A DNA stretch of 64,000 nucleotides. Source: Alsobacter soli. Its GTDB lineage: Bacteria; Pseudomonadota; Alphaproteobacteria; Rhizobiales; Beijerinckiaceae. Below the pieces are notes generated by a model. The model was not told the DNA's origin. It saw only the letters and a program-made list of their open reading frames with translations, and did no database searches. Position numbers and translations under genes: made by a program. The DNA lies in the NCBI RefSeq assembly GCF_003004785.1, contig NZ_PVZS01000001.1, positions 124,001 through 188,000 of the forward strand, read 5' to 3'. Each line of letters starts with the position of its first letter. Within the stretch, counting starts at the first letter, position 1. Of this stretch, positions 7,019 through 14,932 are shown piece by piece.

Positions 7019-9445
7019 CTAGGCCCGCATGCGCGATCCGCTCGGGTCGAAGAGCGGCTCCGCCAGCGGCGTCGCCCGCACCCGTTCGCCGATGATCTCG
7101 ACCTCGAAGCCGTCGCGCGCGCCGGCGAGAGCCGCGGGCACGTAGCCCATCGCCACCGAGGCGCGGGCGGCGTGCGCGTAGCCGCCGGAGGTGATCCAGC
7201 CCACGACCTGGCGGTCGCGCCAGATCGGTTCGTCGCCGATGCAGTCGGCGTCCCTCGCGTCCACCGCGAAGGTGACCAGTCGAAGCGCTCCGCCGGAGGA
7301 CTTCTCCATCTGCGCCGCCTCCGCGCCGATGAAGGTGGGATCGCTCCAGCGGATGAAACGGGACAGGCCAGCTTCGACGGGCCCGTAGATCGGCCGGTAT
7401 TCCCGCGCCCAGGTCCCGAAACTCTTCTCCAGCCGCAGGCTGTTGAGGGCGCGAAGCCCGAAATGGCCGATCCCGTAGGCCTGCCCGGCGCGCCACAGCG
7501 CCTCGAACAGGGCGCGGTGGCAGTCCGGCTCCACCCAGATCTCGTAGCCGAGATCGCCCGTAAACGAGATGCGCCCCACGATCGCCGGTACGGGCCCGAC
7601 ATCCATGGTGGCGATGGAGAGGAACGGAAACGTCTCCGTCGAGAGGTCCCGGCGCACCAGGCCTTGCAGCAGCTCCCGCGCCCTCGGCCCGGCGATGCTG
7701 AGACCCTGCAGCCGCGAGCCCAGCGGCTTGATCCGCACCCCGGCGGCCGGCGCGTGCTGGAGGAACCAGCGCATGTGGTATTGCTCCGCCGGCCCCGACC
7801 CGATGACGAGAAAGCGCTCCGGCCCGAGCCGGCCCACGGTGAAGTCGCCGATGAGCTTGCCCCTGGGGTTGAGCATGGGGGTCAGCGAGATGCGGCCCTG
7901 CGCCGGCATCTTGCCGGCCAGCACGGTGGACAGGAACGCCTCCGCCGCCGGCCCCGTCGCCTCGTATTTGGCGTAGCCCGACGTCTCCACGATTCCGACC
8001 CGCTCGCGCACCGTCCGGCACTCGTCCCCGACCGGCCCGAAGCTGTTGGAGCGGCGGAAGGAGAACACGTCCTTCGGTTCCGCGCCCTTCGGCGCGAACC
8101 AGAGCGGGTACTCGCCGCCGTAGCTCTCGCCCATGACGGCGTTGTCGGCTTTCAGCCGGTCATAGAGCGGCGTGGTGCGCAGCGGCCGCCCGGCCACCAG
8201 CTCCTCGTTGGGGAAGCGGATGCGGAAGCGGCGGGAATAGTTCTCCTTCACCCGCGCGTTGGTGGTGGCGAGCGTCGCCCAGTCGCCGTGGCGCGCCACG
8301 TCCATGGCCCACACGTCGAAGCCGGGGTCGCCGTGGACCATCCAGTTGGAGAGCGCCAGCCCGACGCCGCCGCCCTGGCTGAAGCCGGCCATCACGCCGC
8401 AGGCCACCCAGTAGTTCTTCAACCCCCGCACGGGCCCGACCAGCGGGTTGCCGTCCGGCGCGAAGGTGAAAGGGCCGTTGATGATCCTGCGGATGCCGGC
8501 CTTCTGGTAGGCCGGGAAGTGCTCGAAGCCGACCTCGAGCGACGGAGCGATGCGGTCGAGGTCCGGCTCCAGCAGGTCCTGCCCGAAGTCCCAGGGCGTT
8601 TCCGTCTCGGACCACGGCTTGCCGGCCTTCTCGTAGGTGCCGAGCAGCATCCCGCCGCGCTCCTGGCGCGTGTAGATCTCGCCCTCGAAGTCGAGCGCCG
8701 TGATCACCTCCTTGCCGGTGGCGGCGTTGATCTCGGCCACCTCGGGCATGTCCTCGGTGAGCAGGTACATGTGCTCCATGGCGAGCACCGGCAATTCCAG
8801 CCCGGCCATGCGCCCGCACTCGCGCGCCCAGAGGCCGCCGGCGTTGACGACGTGCTCGGCGTGGATGGTCCCCTTCTCGGTGACGACATCCCAGGTTCCG
8901 TCCGGCCGCTGCACGGTGTCCACCACGCGGTTGCGCAGCACGATCTGCGCGCCCTTCAGCTTGGCGGATTGCGCATAGGCGTGCGTCGTCCCGTAGGGGT
9001 CGAGGTGTCCCTCCAGCGGGTCGTACATGGCGCCCACGAAGCGGCTCTCGTCGACGAGCGGCATCAGCCTCTTGGCCTCGGCGGCCGAGATGATCTCCGT
9101 GTGCATGCCGAGATAACGCCCCTTGGCGTGCGCCATCTTCAGCCAGTCCATGCGCTCTGGCGTACCCGCCAGCATCACCCCGCCGGTGAGATGCAGGCCG
9201 CAGGACACGCCCGACAGCGCCTCGATCTCGCGGTAGAGCTCAACCGTGTACTGCTGCAGCTTGGCGACGTTCGGATCGCCGTTCAGCGTGTGGAACCCGC
9301 CCGCCGCATGCCAGGTGGAACCGGAGGTCAGCTCCGCGCGCTCCACGAGCACGATGTCCGTCCAGCCCGCCTTGGCGAGGTGGTACAGCACGGAACACCC
9401 GACGACGCCGCCGCCGATGATGACCGCCTGGGCATGGGATTTCAT
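7019..9445 (-). CDS. Dimethylglycine/sarcosine-dehydrogenase-like FAD protein with GcvT domain
   Basis: An 808-residue two-domain flavoprotein. Residues 5-400 are a DAO-type FAD domain with dinucleotide loop GGGVVGCSVLYHLAKAG and the STWHAAG motif, whose histidine holds FAD covalently in dimethylglycine dehydrogenase. The C-terminal half is a GcvT/aminomethyltransferase-type domain that binds tetrahydrofolate and captures the released one-carbon unit as methylene-THF. It should oxidatively demethylate a tertiary or secondary methylamine such as dimethylglycine or sarcosine. The start at 9445 has GAGGGG six bases upstream; a TTG at 9460 is an alternative. It lies 11 bases after the MttB-family gene, so its substrate is probably that enzyme's product. 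Confidence 0.85.
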   Translation of the reverse strand: MKSHAQAVIIGGGVVGCSVLYHLAKAGWTDIVLVERAELTSGSTWHAAGGFHTLNGDPNVAKLQQYTVELYREIEALSGVSCGLHLTGGVMLAGTPERMDWLKMAHAKGRYLGMHTEIISAAEAKRLMPLVDESRFVGAMYDPLEGHLDPYGTTHAYAQSAKLKGAQIVLRNRVVDTVQRPDGTWDVVTEKGTIHAEHVVNAGGLWARECGRMAGLELPVLAMEHMYLLTEDMPEVAEINAATGKEVITALDFEGEIYTRQERGGMLLGTYEKAGKPWSETETPWDFGQDLLEPDLDRIAPSLEVGFEHFPAYQKAGIRRIINGPFTFAPDGNPLVGPVRGLKNYWVACGVMAGFSQGGGVGLALSNWMVHGDPGFDVWAMDVARHGDWATLATTNARVKENYSRRFRIRFPNEELVAGRPLRTTPLYDRLKADNAVMGESYGGEYPLWFAPKGAEPKDVFSFRRSNSFGPVGDECRTVRERVGIVETSGYAKYEATGPAAEAFLSTVLAGKMPAQGRISLTPMLNPRGKLIGDFTVGRLGPERFLVIGSGPAEQYHMRWFLQHAPAAGVRIKPLGSRLQGLSIAGPRARELLQGLVRRDLSTETFPFLSIATMDVGPVPAIVGRISFTGDLGYEIWVEPDCHRALFEALWRAGQAYGIGHFGLRALNSLRLEKSFGTWAREYRPIYGPVEAGLSRFIRWSDPTFIGAEAAQMEKSSGGALRLVTFAVDARDADCIGDEPIWRDRQVVGWITSGGYAHAARASVAMGYVPAALAGARDGFEVEIIGERVRATPLAEPLFDPSGSRMRA

Positions 9446-9456
9446 GGCGTCGCCCC

Positions 9457-11001
9457 TCAATAATCCGTCGGCGCGCCGCCCTCCGCCTTGCGGCGGGCGA
9501 CGAAGGCTTCGAGCTCCTCCCGGATGGCGGGATCCATGGGCGGCGGCTCGTAGGCGGCCAGCCGCTGCTTGTACAGGCGGTTCGCCGTGTCATAGGCGGC
9601 CGGCGCGCCCGCCTCGCGCCAGCTCTCGTAGTTGCGCCAGTCGGAGATCATCGGGGCGAAGAACGCCGTCCTGTACCGGGATTGCGTATGCGCGCAGCCG
9701 AAGAAATGCCCGCCGGGCCCCACCTCCCGCATGGCCGACAGCGCCAGTTCCTCGGGGTCGACCTTCACCGGCCGCAGGAACTCGGCCACCATGTCCAGGA
9801 GGTCCGCGTCGAGCACCATCTTCTCGAAGCTCGCCTGCAGGCCGCCCTCCATCCAGCCCGCTCCGTGCATGAGGAGGTTCACCCCGCCCATGATCGCGCC
9901 CCAGAGCGAGAACACGCTCTCGTAGGCCGCCTGGGCGTCCACCGTGTTGGCCGCGTTGGCGTTGGAGGATCGGTAGGGCAGCCCGTAGCGCCGCGCCAGC
10001 TGGCCCCCGAGCAGGCAGGCCTTCATGTATTCCGGCGTGCCGAAGGCTGGCGCGCCCGACTTCATGTCCACGTTGGAGGTGAAGCCCCCATACACGAAGG
10101 GCGACCCCGGCCGGGTGAGCTGGGCGACCACGAGCCCCGCCAGCGCCTCCGCGTTCTGCTGCGCGACGGCGCCGGCGATCGTCACCGGGGCCATGGCGCC
10201 GGCCAGCGTGAAGGGCGTCAGCACCACCACCTGGTTGCGCCTGGCCATCTGGATAACGCCTTCCAGCATCGGCCCGTCGAGACGCAGCGGCGACGACGAG
10301 TTGATGATGGTGAACACCGACGGCTCACGCTCCAGCGTGGCGTCATCGATCCCGCGGGCGATGCGGATCATCTCGATGGCGTCGAGGTTGCGCTCGCGCC
10401 CGAGCGAATAGGCGTGGATGGCCTTGTCCGACAGCGTGAGCATGTCGAACAGAGCGTCCAGATGCCGCACGGAGGCGTGCACGTCCGCGGGCTCCACCGG
10501 GTACCCGCCCCACAGGTGGACGGCGTCCAGCGACTGCCCCAGCCGCAGCAGGTTCTGGTAGTCCGTCCGGTTGCCGGGCCGTCGCCCGCCGTCGCGGTCG
10601 GCCACGTTCGGGGCGCTCGCCACGGCGCAGAAGGCAACGGCGTCGCCTCCGATGGCCAGGTTGCGAGCCGGGTTGCGCGCATGCAGCGTGAAGCTCCGGG
10701 GCGCGAGCCCGATCTGCGCCTCCACGAGCTGGCGAGGGATGCGAACCCGAGGCGAACCGGCCTCCACCTCCGCCCCGGCCTCCCTCAGCAGGTCGCGGGC
10801 GCCCTCGTGGAGGAAGTCCATCCCGATCTCTTCCAGGATGGTCAGCGACGCCTCGTGAATGGCTTCGAGCTCGTCGGCGGAAACGGCGGGAACCGGCGCG
10901 AACGGCAAGCGGGGCTGCGGCCTGATCGCGGGTGCGGCCGAGTCGGCCTCGCCGCGCCCGCGGCGCCGCCGTCCCCGGGCTTCCATCGCAGCGTCCGCCA
11001 T
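9457..11001 (-). CDS. MttB-family corrinoid-dependent amine methyltransferase (non-pyrrolysine)
   Basis: A 514-residue member of the trimethylamine methyltransferase family. These are TIM-barrel enzymes that move a methyl group from a quaternary or tertiary amine to the Co(I) of a partner corrinoid protein. The frame has no in-frame TAG or other stop, unlike pyrrolysine-containing archaeal MttB, so it belongs to the Pyl-less branch whose characterised member (MtgB of Desulfitobacterium hafniense) uses glycine betaine. Family-like stretches include YGGFTSNVDMKSGAPAFGTPEY and the glycine-rich LWGAIMGGVNLLMHGAGWMEGG. The basic first 30 residues look disordered. The start at 11001 has GGTGAG upstream; a GTG at 11022 is possible. 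It is divergent from the corrinoid protein gene. Confidence 0.88.
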   Translation of the reverse strand: MADAAMEARGRRRRGRGEADSAAPAIRPQPRLPFAPVPAVSADELEAIHEASLTILEEIGMDFLHEGARDLLREAGAEVEAGSPRVRIPRQLVEAQIGLAPRSFTLHARNPARNLAIGGDAVAFCAVASAPNVADRDGGRRPGNRTDYQNLLRLGQSLDAVHLWGGYPVEPADVHASVRHLDALFDMLTLSDKAIHAYSLGRERNLDAIEMIRIARGIDDATLEREPSVFTIINSSSPLRLDGPMLEGVIQMARRNQVVVLTPFTLAGAMAPVTIAGAVAQQNAEALAGLVVAQLTRPGSPFVYGGFTSNVDMKSGAPAFGTPEYMKACLLGGQLARRYGLPYRSSNANAANTVDAQAAYESVFSLWGAIMGGVNLLMHGAGWMEGGLQASFEKMVLDADLLDMVAEFLRPVKVDPEELALSAMREVGPGGHFFGCAHTQSRYRTAFFAPMISDWRNYESWREAGAPAAYDTANRLYKQRLAAYEPPPMDPAIREELEAFVARRKAEGGAPTDY

Positions 11002-11290
11002 GCGCTCACCCCGCCGAAACACGCCCGACTGAAGGAGCGCGATCCCTTGACGGGGGTCAGTCTCGACGAAGCCGTTGCGGCCGATTGCGCTCGATCCGAC
11101 TTGTGCTGGCCTCCCTTCGACTCCGGCGAGGCTGGCCCGGATGGGGGGCCCCGCTCTTCTTCAAGCACGGATTTCTAAGGCGCGTCGCGGGCGCGCCACC
11201 GGGTGTCTTGCGCGCGACAATGCGTTATATCGAACGCCGACAAGCTAGGAGCAGGCCCGCCCCCGGGCCGCTTGCCAGGAGAATGGGCTG
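11002..11290. promoter_or_regulatory. Divergent control region of the methyltransferase block
   Basis: These 289 bases lie between the divergent MttB-family and corrinoid-protein genes and must hold promoters for both arms. A TTATAT at 11225-11230 could be a -10 element for the rightward arm, though no well-spaced -35 element is visible. A short inverted repeat TGAC-GGGG-GTCA lies at about 11046-11057. I see no cobalamin riboswitch-like structure, and no regulator gene adjoins. Confidence 0.4.
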
Positions 11291-11995
11291 ATGGCCGGCG
11301 ACGATCTCGACCTCAACACGCTCTCGGACGACGAACTCGTCGAGCAGATGCACGACGATCTCTACGACGGGCTGAAGGAGGAGATCGAGGAGGGCGTCCG
11401 CATCCTGCTCGGCCGCAACTGGACGCCCTACGACGTGCTCACCCAGGCGCTGGTCGAGGGCATGCGCATTGTCGGCGAGGACTTCCGCGACGGCATCCTG
11501 TTCGTGCCCGAGGTCCTGATGTCGGCCAACGCCATGAAGGCCGGGATGTCGATCCTCCGCCCGCTCCTGGCCGAGACCGGCGCGCCGAAGATCGGCAAGA
11601 TGATTATCGGCACCGTGAAGGGCGACATCCACGACATCGGCAAGAACCTCGTCTGCATGATGATGGAAGGCGCCGGCTTCGAGGTGATCGACCTGGGCAT
11701 CAACAACCCGGTCGAGAACTATCTCGAGGCGATCGACAAGCATCAGCCCGACATTGTCGGCATGTCGGCCCTGCTGACGACCACCATGCCCTACATGAAG
11801 GTCGTCATCGACACGCTCAGCGAGAAGGGCATGCGCAGCGACTACGTCGTGCTGGTCGGCGGCGCGCCTCTCAACGAGACCTTCGCCAACGCCATCGGGG
11901 CCGACGCCTATTGCCGCGACGCCGCCGTGGCGGTCGAAACCGCCAAGAGCTTCATGGCCAAGCGGCAGGGCTCGGTCCAGTCCCGCGCGGTGTGA
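11291..11995 (+). CDS. Corrinoid (methyl-carrier) protein, MtbC/MttC/MtgC type
   Basis: A 234-residue protein with a helical cap domain (residues 10-90) and a Rossmann B12-binding domain. The base-off/His-on cobalamin signature is complete: D112-x-H114-D115-x-G117, then S159-A-L161, then the GG pair at 190-191 (VGGAP). His114 should be the lower axial cobalt ligand. The protein accepts the methyl group from the MttB-family enzyme and hands it to the methyl-THF-forming methyltransferase encoded at 14933. An AGGAGA ribosome binding site lies upstream of the ATG. It is the first gene of the rightward arm of the block. Confidence 0.93.
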   Translation: MAGDDLDLNTLSDDELVEQMHDDLYDGLKEEIEEGVRILLGRNWTPYDVLTQALVEGMRIVGEDFRDGILFVPEVLMSANAMKAGMSILRPLLAETGAPKIGKMIIGTVKGDIHDIGKNLVCMMMEGAGFEVIDLGINNPVENYLEAIDKHQPDIVGMSALLTTTMPYMKVVIDTLSEKGMRSDYVVLVGGAPLNETFANAIGADAYCRDAAVAVETAKSFMAKRQGSVQSRAV

Positions 11996-12014
11996 CCATG
12001 CGTCTCCTCCTGTC

Positions 12015-12105
12015 CGTCATTGCGAGCCGAAGGCGAAGCAATCCAGGCGGACGGGAGGCCACTTCCCCCTGGATTGCTTCGTCGCTGCGCTCCTCGCAAT
12101 GACGG
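12015..12105. repeat. Intergenic inverted repeat, family A (copy 2), reaching into a start codon
   Basis: Ends CGTCATTGCGAG and CTCGCAATGACGG are inverted, with inner arms GCAATCCAGG / CCTGGATTGC. The ATG in the final CAATGACGG (12099) is the apparent start codon of the DUF1638 gene, so this repeat is not purely intergenic. Confidence 0.85.
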
Positions 12106-12722
12106 ACGTGAACACGGCCCCTGCTCCGCCCAGGACCCTCGTGATAGCCTGCGGGGCGCTGGCGCGCGAACTGCTGGCGGTGATCGAGGCGAACCGGCTG
12201 ACGCACCTGGCCGTCACCTGCCTGCCTGGCATCCTGCACAACCGGCCCGAGAAAATACCCGGCGAGGTGCGGCGCAAGATTCGCGCGAACCGGGACCGCT
12301 ACGACGAGATCCTCTGCCTTTATGGCGACTGCGGCACCGGCGGCCTCCTGGACGAGGTGCTGCGCGAAGAGGGCGTGGCGCGCATCGAGGGGACCCACTG
12401 CTACGAGTTCTTCATGGGCGGCCCGGACTTCGCGGCGCTGGCCGACGCCGAGCCAGCGACTTTTTACCTGACGGACTACCTCGTCCGTCACTTCGAACGC
12501 CTCATGATCAAAGGCCTCGGCCTCGACCGCTTCCCCGAGCTGCTGCCCATGTATTTCGGCAACTACAAGCGCGTGGTTTACCTGGCGCAGATCGAGGACC
12601 CGGCCCTCGACGCCAAGGCCCGGAGGGCGGCCGAGCGGCTGGGCCTGGCCTACGAGAAGCGCGTCACGGGCCTGGGCGGGATTGAGGAATTCCTGGAGAG
12701 AGCGGCGGCCAAGCAGTCCTGA
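12099..12722 (+). CDS. DUF1638 domain protein
   Basis: A 207-residue soluble protein of the DUF1638 family, whose biochemical function I do not know. Seen here: an N-terminal LVIACGALARELL segment, a central LYGDCGTGGLLDEVL, then GTHCYEFFMGG and FYLTDYLVRHF. The spaced cysteines within conserved motifs (ACGA, DCGT, HCYEF) suggest metal or cofactor binding, which is inference. It sits between the corrinoid protein and folate enzymes, so a role in corrinoid handling is plausible. The ATG at 12099 lies inside a repeat and has no Shine-Dalgarno sequence; a GTG at 12108 is an alternative start. Confidence 0.85.
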   Translation: MTDVNTAPAPPRTLVIACGALARELLAVIEANRLTHLAVTCLPGILHNRPEKIPGEVRRKIRANRDRYDEILCLYGDCGTGGLLDEVLREEGVARIEGTHCYEFFMGGPDFAALADAEPATFYLTDYLVRHFERLMIKGLGLDRFPELLPMYFGNYKRVVYLAQIEDPALDAKARRAAERLGLAYEKRVTGLGGIEEFLERAAAKQS

Positions 12723-12752
12723 ATCGAGCCTGGGCGCCAACGATCCACCCTC

Positions 12753-12839
12753 CGTCATTGCGAGCGAAGCGAAGCAATCCAGGGGGCGAGGCGCCAAGCC
12801 CCCTGGATTGCTTCTGGGCTATGCTCCTCGCAATGATGG
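12753..12839. repeat. Intergenic inverted repeat, family A (copy 3)
   Basis: Nearly the same ends as the copy at 12015 (CGTCATTGCGAGCGAAGC and CTCCTCGCAATGATGG) and inner arms GCAATCCAGGGGGC / GCCCCCTGGATTGC. It lies within an operon, between the DUF1638 and PF13769 genes. Its last bases run into the GGAGA used by the next gene. Confidence 0.85.
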
Positions 12840-12852
12840 AGAGACCGACAGC

Positions 12853-13149
12853 ATGCCCCAGATCACCATCCTCTACTGGCGCGATATCCCGACCCAGGTC
12901 ATCGCCAAGGCGGGCCGGACCACAGCCAAGCGGGAGCTGTCCAAGCGCTTCATCGAGGCGGTGGACATGGCGGCCATGCGCTCCGGCGCGGCGAGCACGG
13001 ACGACTACCTGGCCGACTGGCGCAAGGGCGAGCCGGCCGAGTGCGGCGACGACCTGGAAGCCGAGGCCCAGGCCACAGCCGACCGGCTCGAGGCGCAGTA
13101 CGACAAGGACGCCCTGAAGGCGCTGATCGAGAACCAAGGTCGCGCCTAG
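12853..13149 (+). CDS. Small 'virulence factor' family protein (PF13769)
   Basis: A 98-residue soluble protein starting MPQITILYWRDIPTQVIAK. This N-terminus and the glutamate/alanine-rich helical C-terminus fit the PF13769 'virulence factor' family; the name comes from an old screen and says nothing about biochemistry. The start at 12853 has GGAGA about ten bases upstream, formed partly by the end of the preceding repeat. It sits between DUF1638 and MetV-like genes. The constant company of corrinoid methyltransferase genes, as I recall it for other alphaproteobacteria, suggests a pathway role. No catalytic motif is visible. Confidence 0.75.
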   Translation: MPQITILYWRDIPTQVIAKAGRTTAKRELSKRFIEAVDMAAMRSGAASTDDYLADWRKGEPAECGDDLEAEAQATADRLEAQYDKDALKALIENQGRA

Positions 13150-13231
13150 AGCATTTTCCAGCGCATCAGGCGTCGGCGCTCAGCGCCGGATCGGCTCAAC
13201 TCTTTCGCGCGACAAGGCCGCGAGAGACCCG

Positions 13232-13759
13232 ATGCAGATTCCCGCCGCTTTCGAACCACCAGGCAAGAGGCCGCCCGCCGGCGACCACGGCCGCCTCCGC
13301 TTTTTCTCCATCCGCCACGCCCGGCTGATGGAGAACCTGTATGCGGCGTTCGAGCCCATTCTGGTCCGCCTTCATCCGGTCTGGGCCAGGATCGGCTATA
13401 CGCGGCTCGAAAGGCCCGTGGCGGCCGTCGAGTCGGCCGTGAAGGGCGCGCTGTTCGACTGCCGCATGTGCGGCCAGTGCATCCTGTCCTCCACGGGCAT
13501 GTCCTGCCCGATGAACTGCCCCAAGAACCTGCGCAACGGGCCCTGCGGGGGCGTGCGCCAGGACGGCCATTGCGAGGTCTATCCCGAGATGCCCTGCGTC
13601 TGGGTGAAGGCCTGGGAGGGCAGCCGGCTGATGCGCGACGGCGATCGCATCGCCGAGGTGCAGCCGCCCATCGACCACCGCCGCAAGGGCGAATCGTCCT
13701 GGCTGCGCGTCGCCCGCGAGAAGAATGGCGCCGTTGCGCCAGCACCCAAGCCCCACTGA
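13232..13759 (+). CDS. MetV-like iron-sulfur protein (MTHFR C-terminal-like domain)
   Basis: A 175-residue protein with eight cysteines at 77, 80, 83, 92, 96, 105, 114 and 122, in the pattern CRMCGQC, CPMNCPKNLRNGPCGG. This is the PF12225 'MTHFR_C' domain found in MetV, the small subunit of acetogen methylene-THF reductase, where it carries iron-sulfur clusters. Eight cysteines could hold two [4Fe-4S] clusters. It probably forms a complex with MetF encoded next and carries electrons during oxidation of methyl-THF. The N-terminal 70 residues are predicted helical with no membrane span. The gene is 32 bases ahead of metF. Confidence 0.85.
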   Translation: MQIPAAFEPPGKRPPAGDHGRLRFFSIRHARLMENLYAAFEPILVRLHPVWARIGYTRLERPVAAVESAVKGALFDCRMCGQCILSSTGMSCPMNCPKNLRNGPCGGVRQDGHCEVYPEMPCVWVKAWEGSRLMRDGDRIAEVQPPIDHRRKGESSWLRVAREKNGAVAPAPKPH

Positions 13760-13791
13760 GACGAGCCATGCTGCGCGACGGAGACGCCCCC

Positions 13792-14823
13792 ATGGCGCCC
13801 CATCCCGACGACATCGGCCCCGAGCCCCACGCTCCCCTGCCGCCGCTGCCGGGCCACTCGTCCCGCGGCCGGCTGGAGCGCGTGCTGCGCCGGGGCGAGT
13901 TCGCGGTGACGGCCGAGCTGAACCCGCCGGATTCGGCCGACCCTGAGGAGGTCTACGAGCGCGCCCATATCTTCGAGGGCTGGGTGGATGGCATCAACGC
14001 CACCGATGGCTCCGGCGCCCATTGCCATATGTCCAGCGTGGCGATCTGCGCTCTGCTGACGCGGATCGGCTACTCGCCAATCATGCAGATCAGCTGCCGC
14101 GACTACAATCGGATCGCCATCCAGGGGAACGTGCTCGGCGCCGCCGCGCTCGGCGTCTGCAACGTGCTGTGCCTGACCGGCGACGGCGTCCAGTGCGGCG
14201 ACCACCCGGAGGCGAAGCCCGTCTTCGACCTCGACTCGACGTCGCTGCTGTCCGTGATCCGCACCATGCGGGAGGAGAAGCGTTTCCTCTCCGGCCGCAA
14301 GCTCACCTCCGGGCCGGACCTGTTCCTCGGCGCGGCCGAGAACCCCTTCGCGCCGCCCTACGAGTTCCGGCCGATCCGCCTCGCCAAGAAGATCGCCGCC
14401 GGAGCCCAGTTCTGCCAGACGCAGTACTGTTTCGACGTTCCCCTGTTGGAGCGCTTCATGCAGCGGGTGCGCGACGACGGGCTGGAGCAGGAATGCTTCA
14501 TCCTGGTCGGCGTCGGCCCCCTCGCCTCCGCCCGGACCGCCAAATGGATGCGCGCCAACGTTGCCGGCGTCCATATCCCCGACGCGGTGATCGCGCGGCT
14601 CGAAGGCGCCCAGAACCAGAAGGCCGAGGGCAAGAAGATCTGCATCGAGCTCATCCAGCAGATCCGCGAGATCAAGGGTGTCTCGGGCGTCCACGTGATG
14701 GCCTACCGGCAGGAGGAGTATGTATCGGAGATCGTGCACGAATCGGGGGTGCTGCGCGGTCGCACGCCCTGGCGGCGCGACTTCCAGCATCGCCTGCAGG
14801 CGGTGGAGAGCCTGGGCGCCTGA
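13792..14823 (+). CDS. metF: Methylenetetrahydrofolate reductase, MetF-type
   Basis: A 343-residue FAD-dependent TIM-barrel enzyme interconverting methyl-THF and methylene-THF. Family features seen are FAVTAELNPP near the start, an internal NVLCLTGDG, and AGAQFCQTQYCFD. In this operon it probably runs in the oxidative direction, moving substrate methyl groups into the folate pool. I chose the ATG at 13792 because GGAGA lies seven bases upstream; an in-frame ATG at 13768 lacks a site. It is shorter than eukaryotic MTHFR and lacks the SAM-binding domain, as in bacteria. Pairing with the MetV-like gene just upstream resembles the acetogen enzyme. Confidence 0.9.
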   Translation: MAPHPDDIGPEPHAPLPPLPGHSSRGRLERVLRRGEFAVTAELNPPDSADPEEVYERAHIFEGWVDGINATDGSGAHCHMSSVAICALLTRIGYSPIMQISCRDYNRIAIQGNVLGAAALGVCNVLCLTGDGVQCGDHPEAKPVFDLDSTSLLSVIRTMREEKRFLSGRKLTSGPDLFLGAAENPFAPPYEFRPIRLAKKIAAGAQFCQTQYCFDVPLLERFMQRVRDDGLEQECFILVGVGPLASARTAKWMRANVAGVHIPDAVIARLEGAQNQKAEGKKICIELIQQIREIKGVSGVHVMAYRQEEYVSEIVHESGVLRGRTPWRRDFQHRLQAVESLGA

Positions 14824-14860
14824 GCCTCGCCCGAAAGGCGAAGACACGGAATGACAAAAC

Positions 14861-14873
14861 AAACGGTACGTTT
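14861..14873. promoter_or_regulatory. Possible operator palindrome before the corrinoid/folate methyltransferase gene
   Basis: The 13-base inverted repeat AAACG-GTA-CGTTT stands in an unusually AT-rich patch of the 109-base gap, 60 bases before the next ATG. Its shape recalls TetR-family operators. CATAGC just downstream could be part of a -10 element. No regulator gene lies in the window near it. Confidence 0.35.
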
Positions 14874-14932
14874 CTCATAGCGAACGACCTGTGATACACA
14901 GCGCCCGCCTGCCGGGCCCAAAGGAGGATGGA

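Noticed and set aside
9457-11001. Pyrrolysine-containing trimethylamine methyltransferase
   Set aside because: No in-frame TAG exists in the gene and no pylTSBCD-like genes are near, so the non-pyrrolysine branch is the better call.
11002-11290. Cobalamin riboswitch upstream of the corrinoid-protein gene
   Set aside because: No B12-box-like motif or long structured leader could be recognised in the interval.
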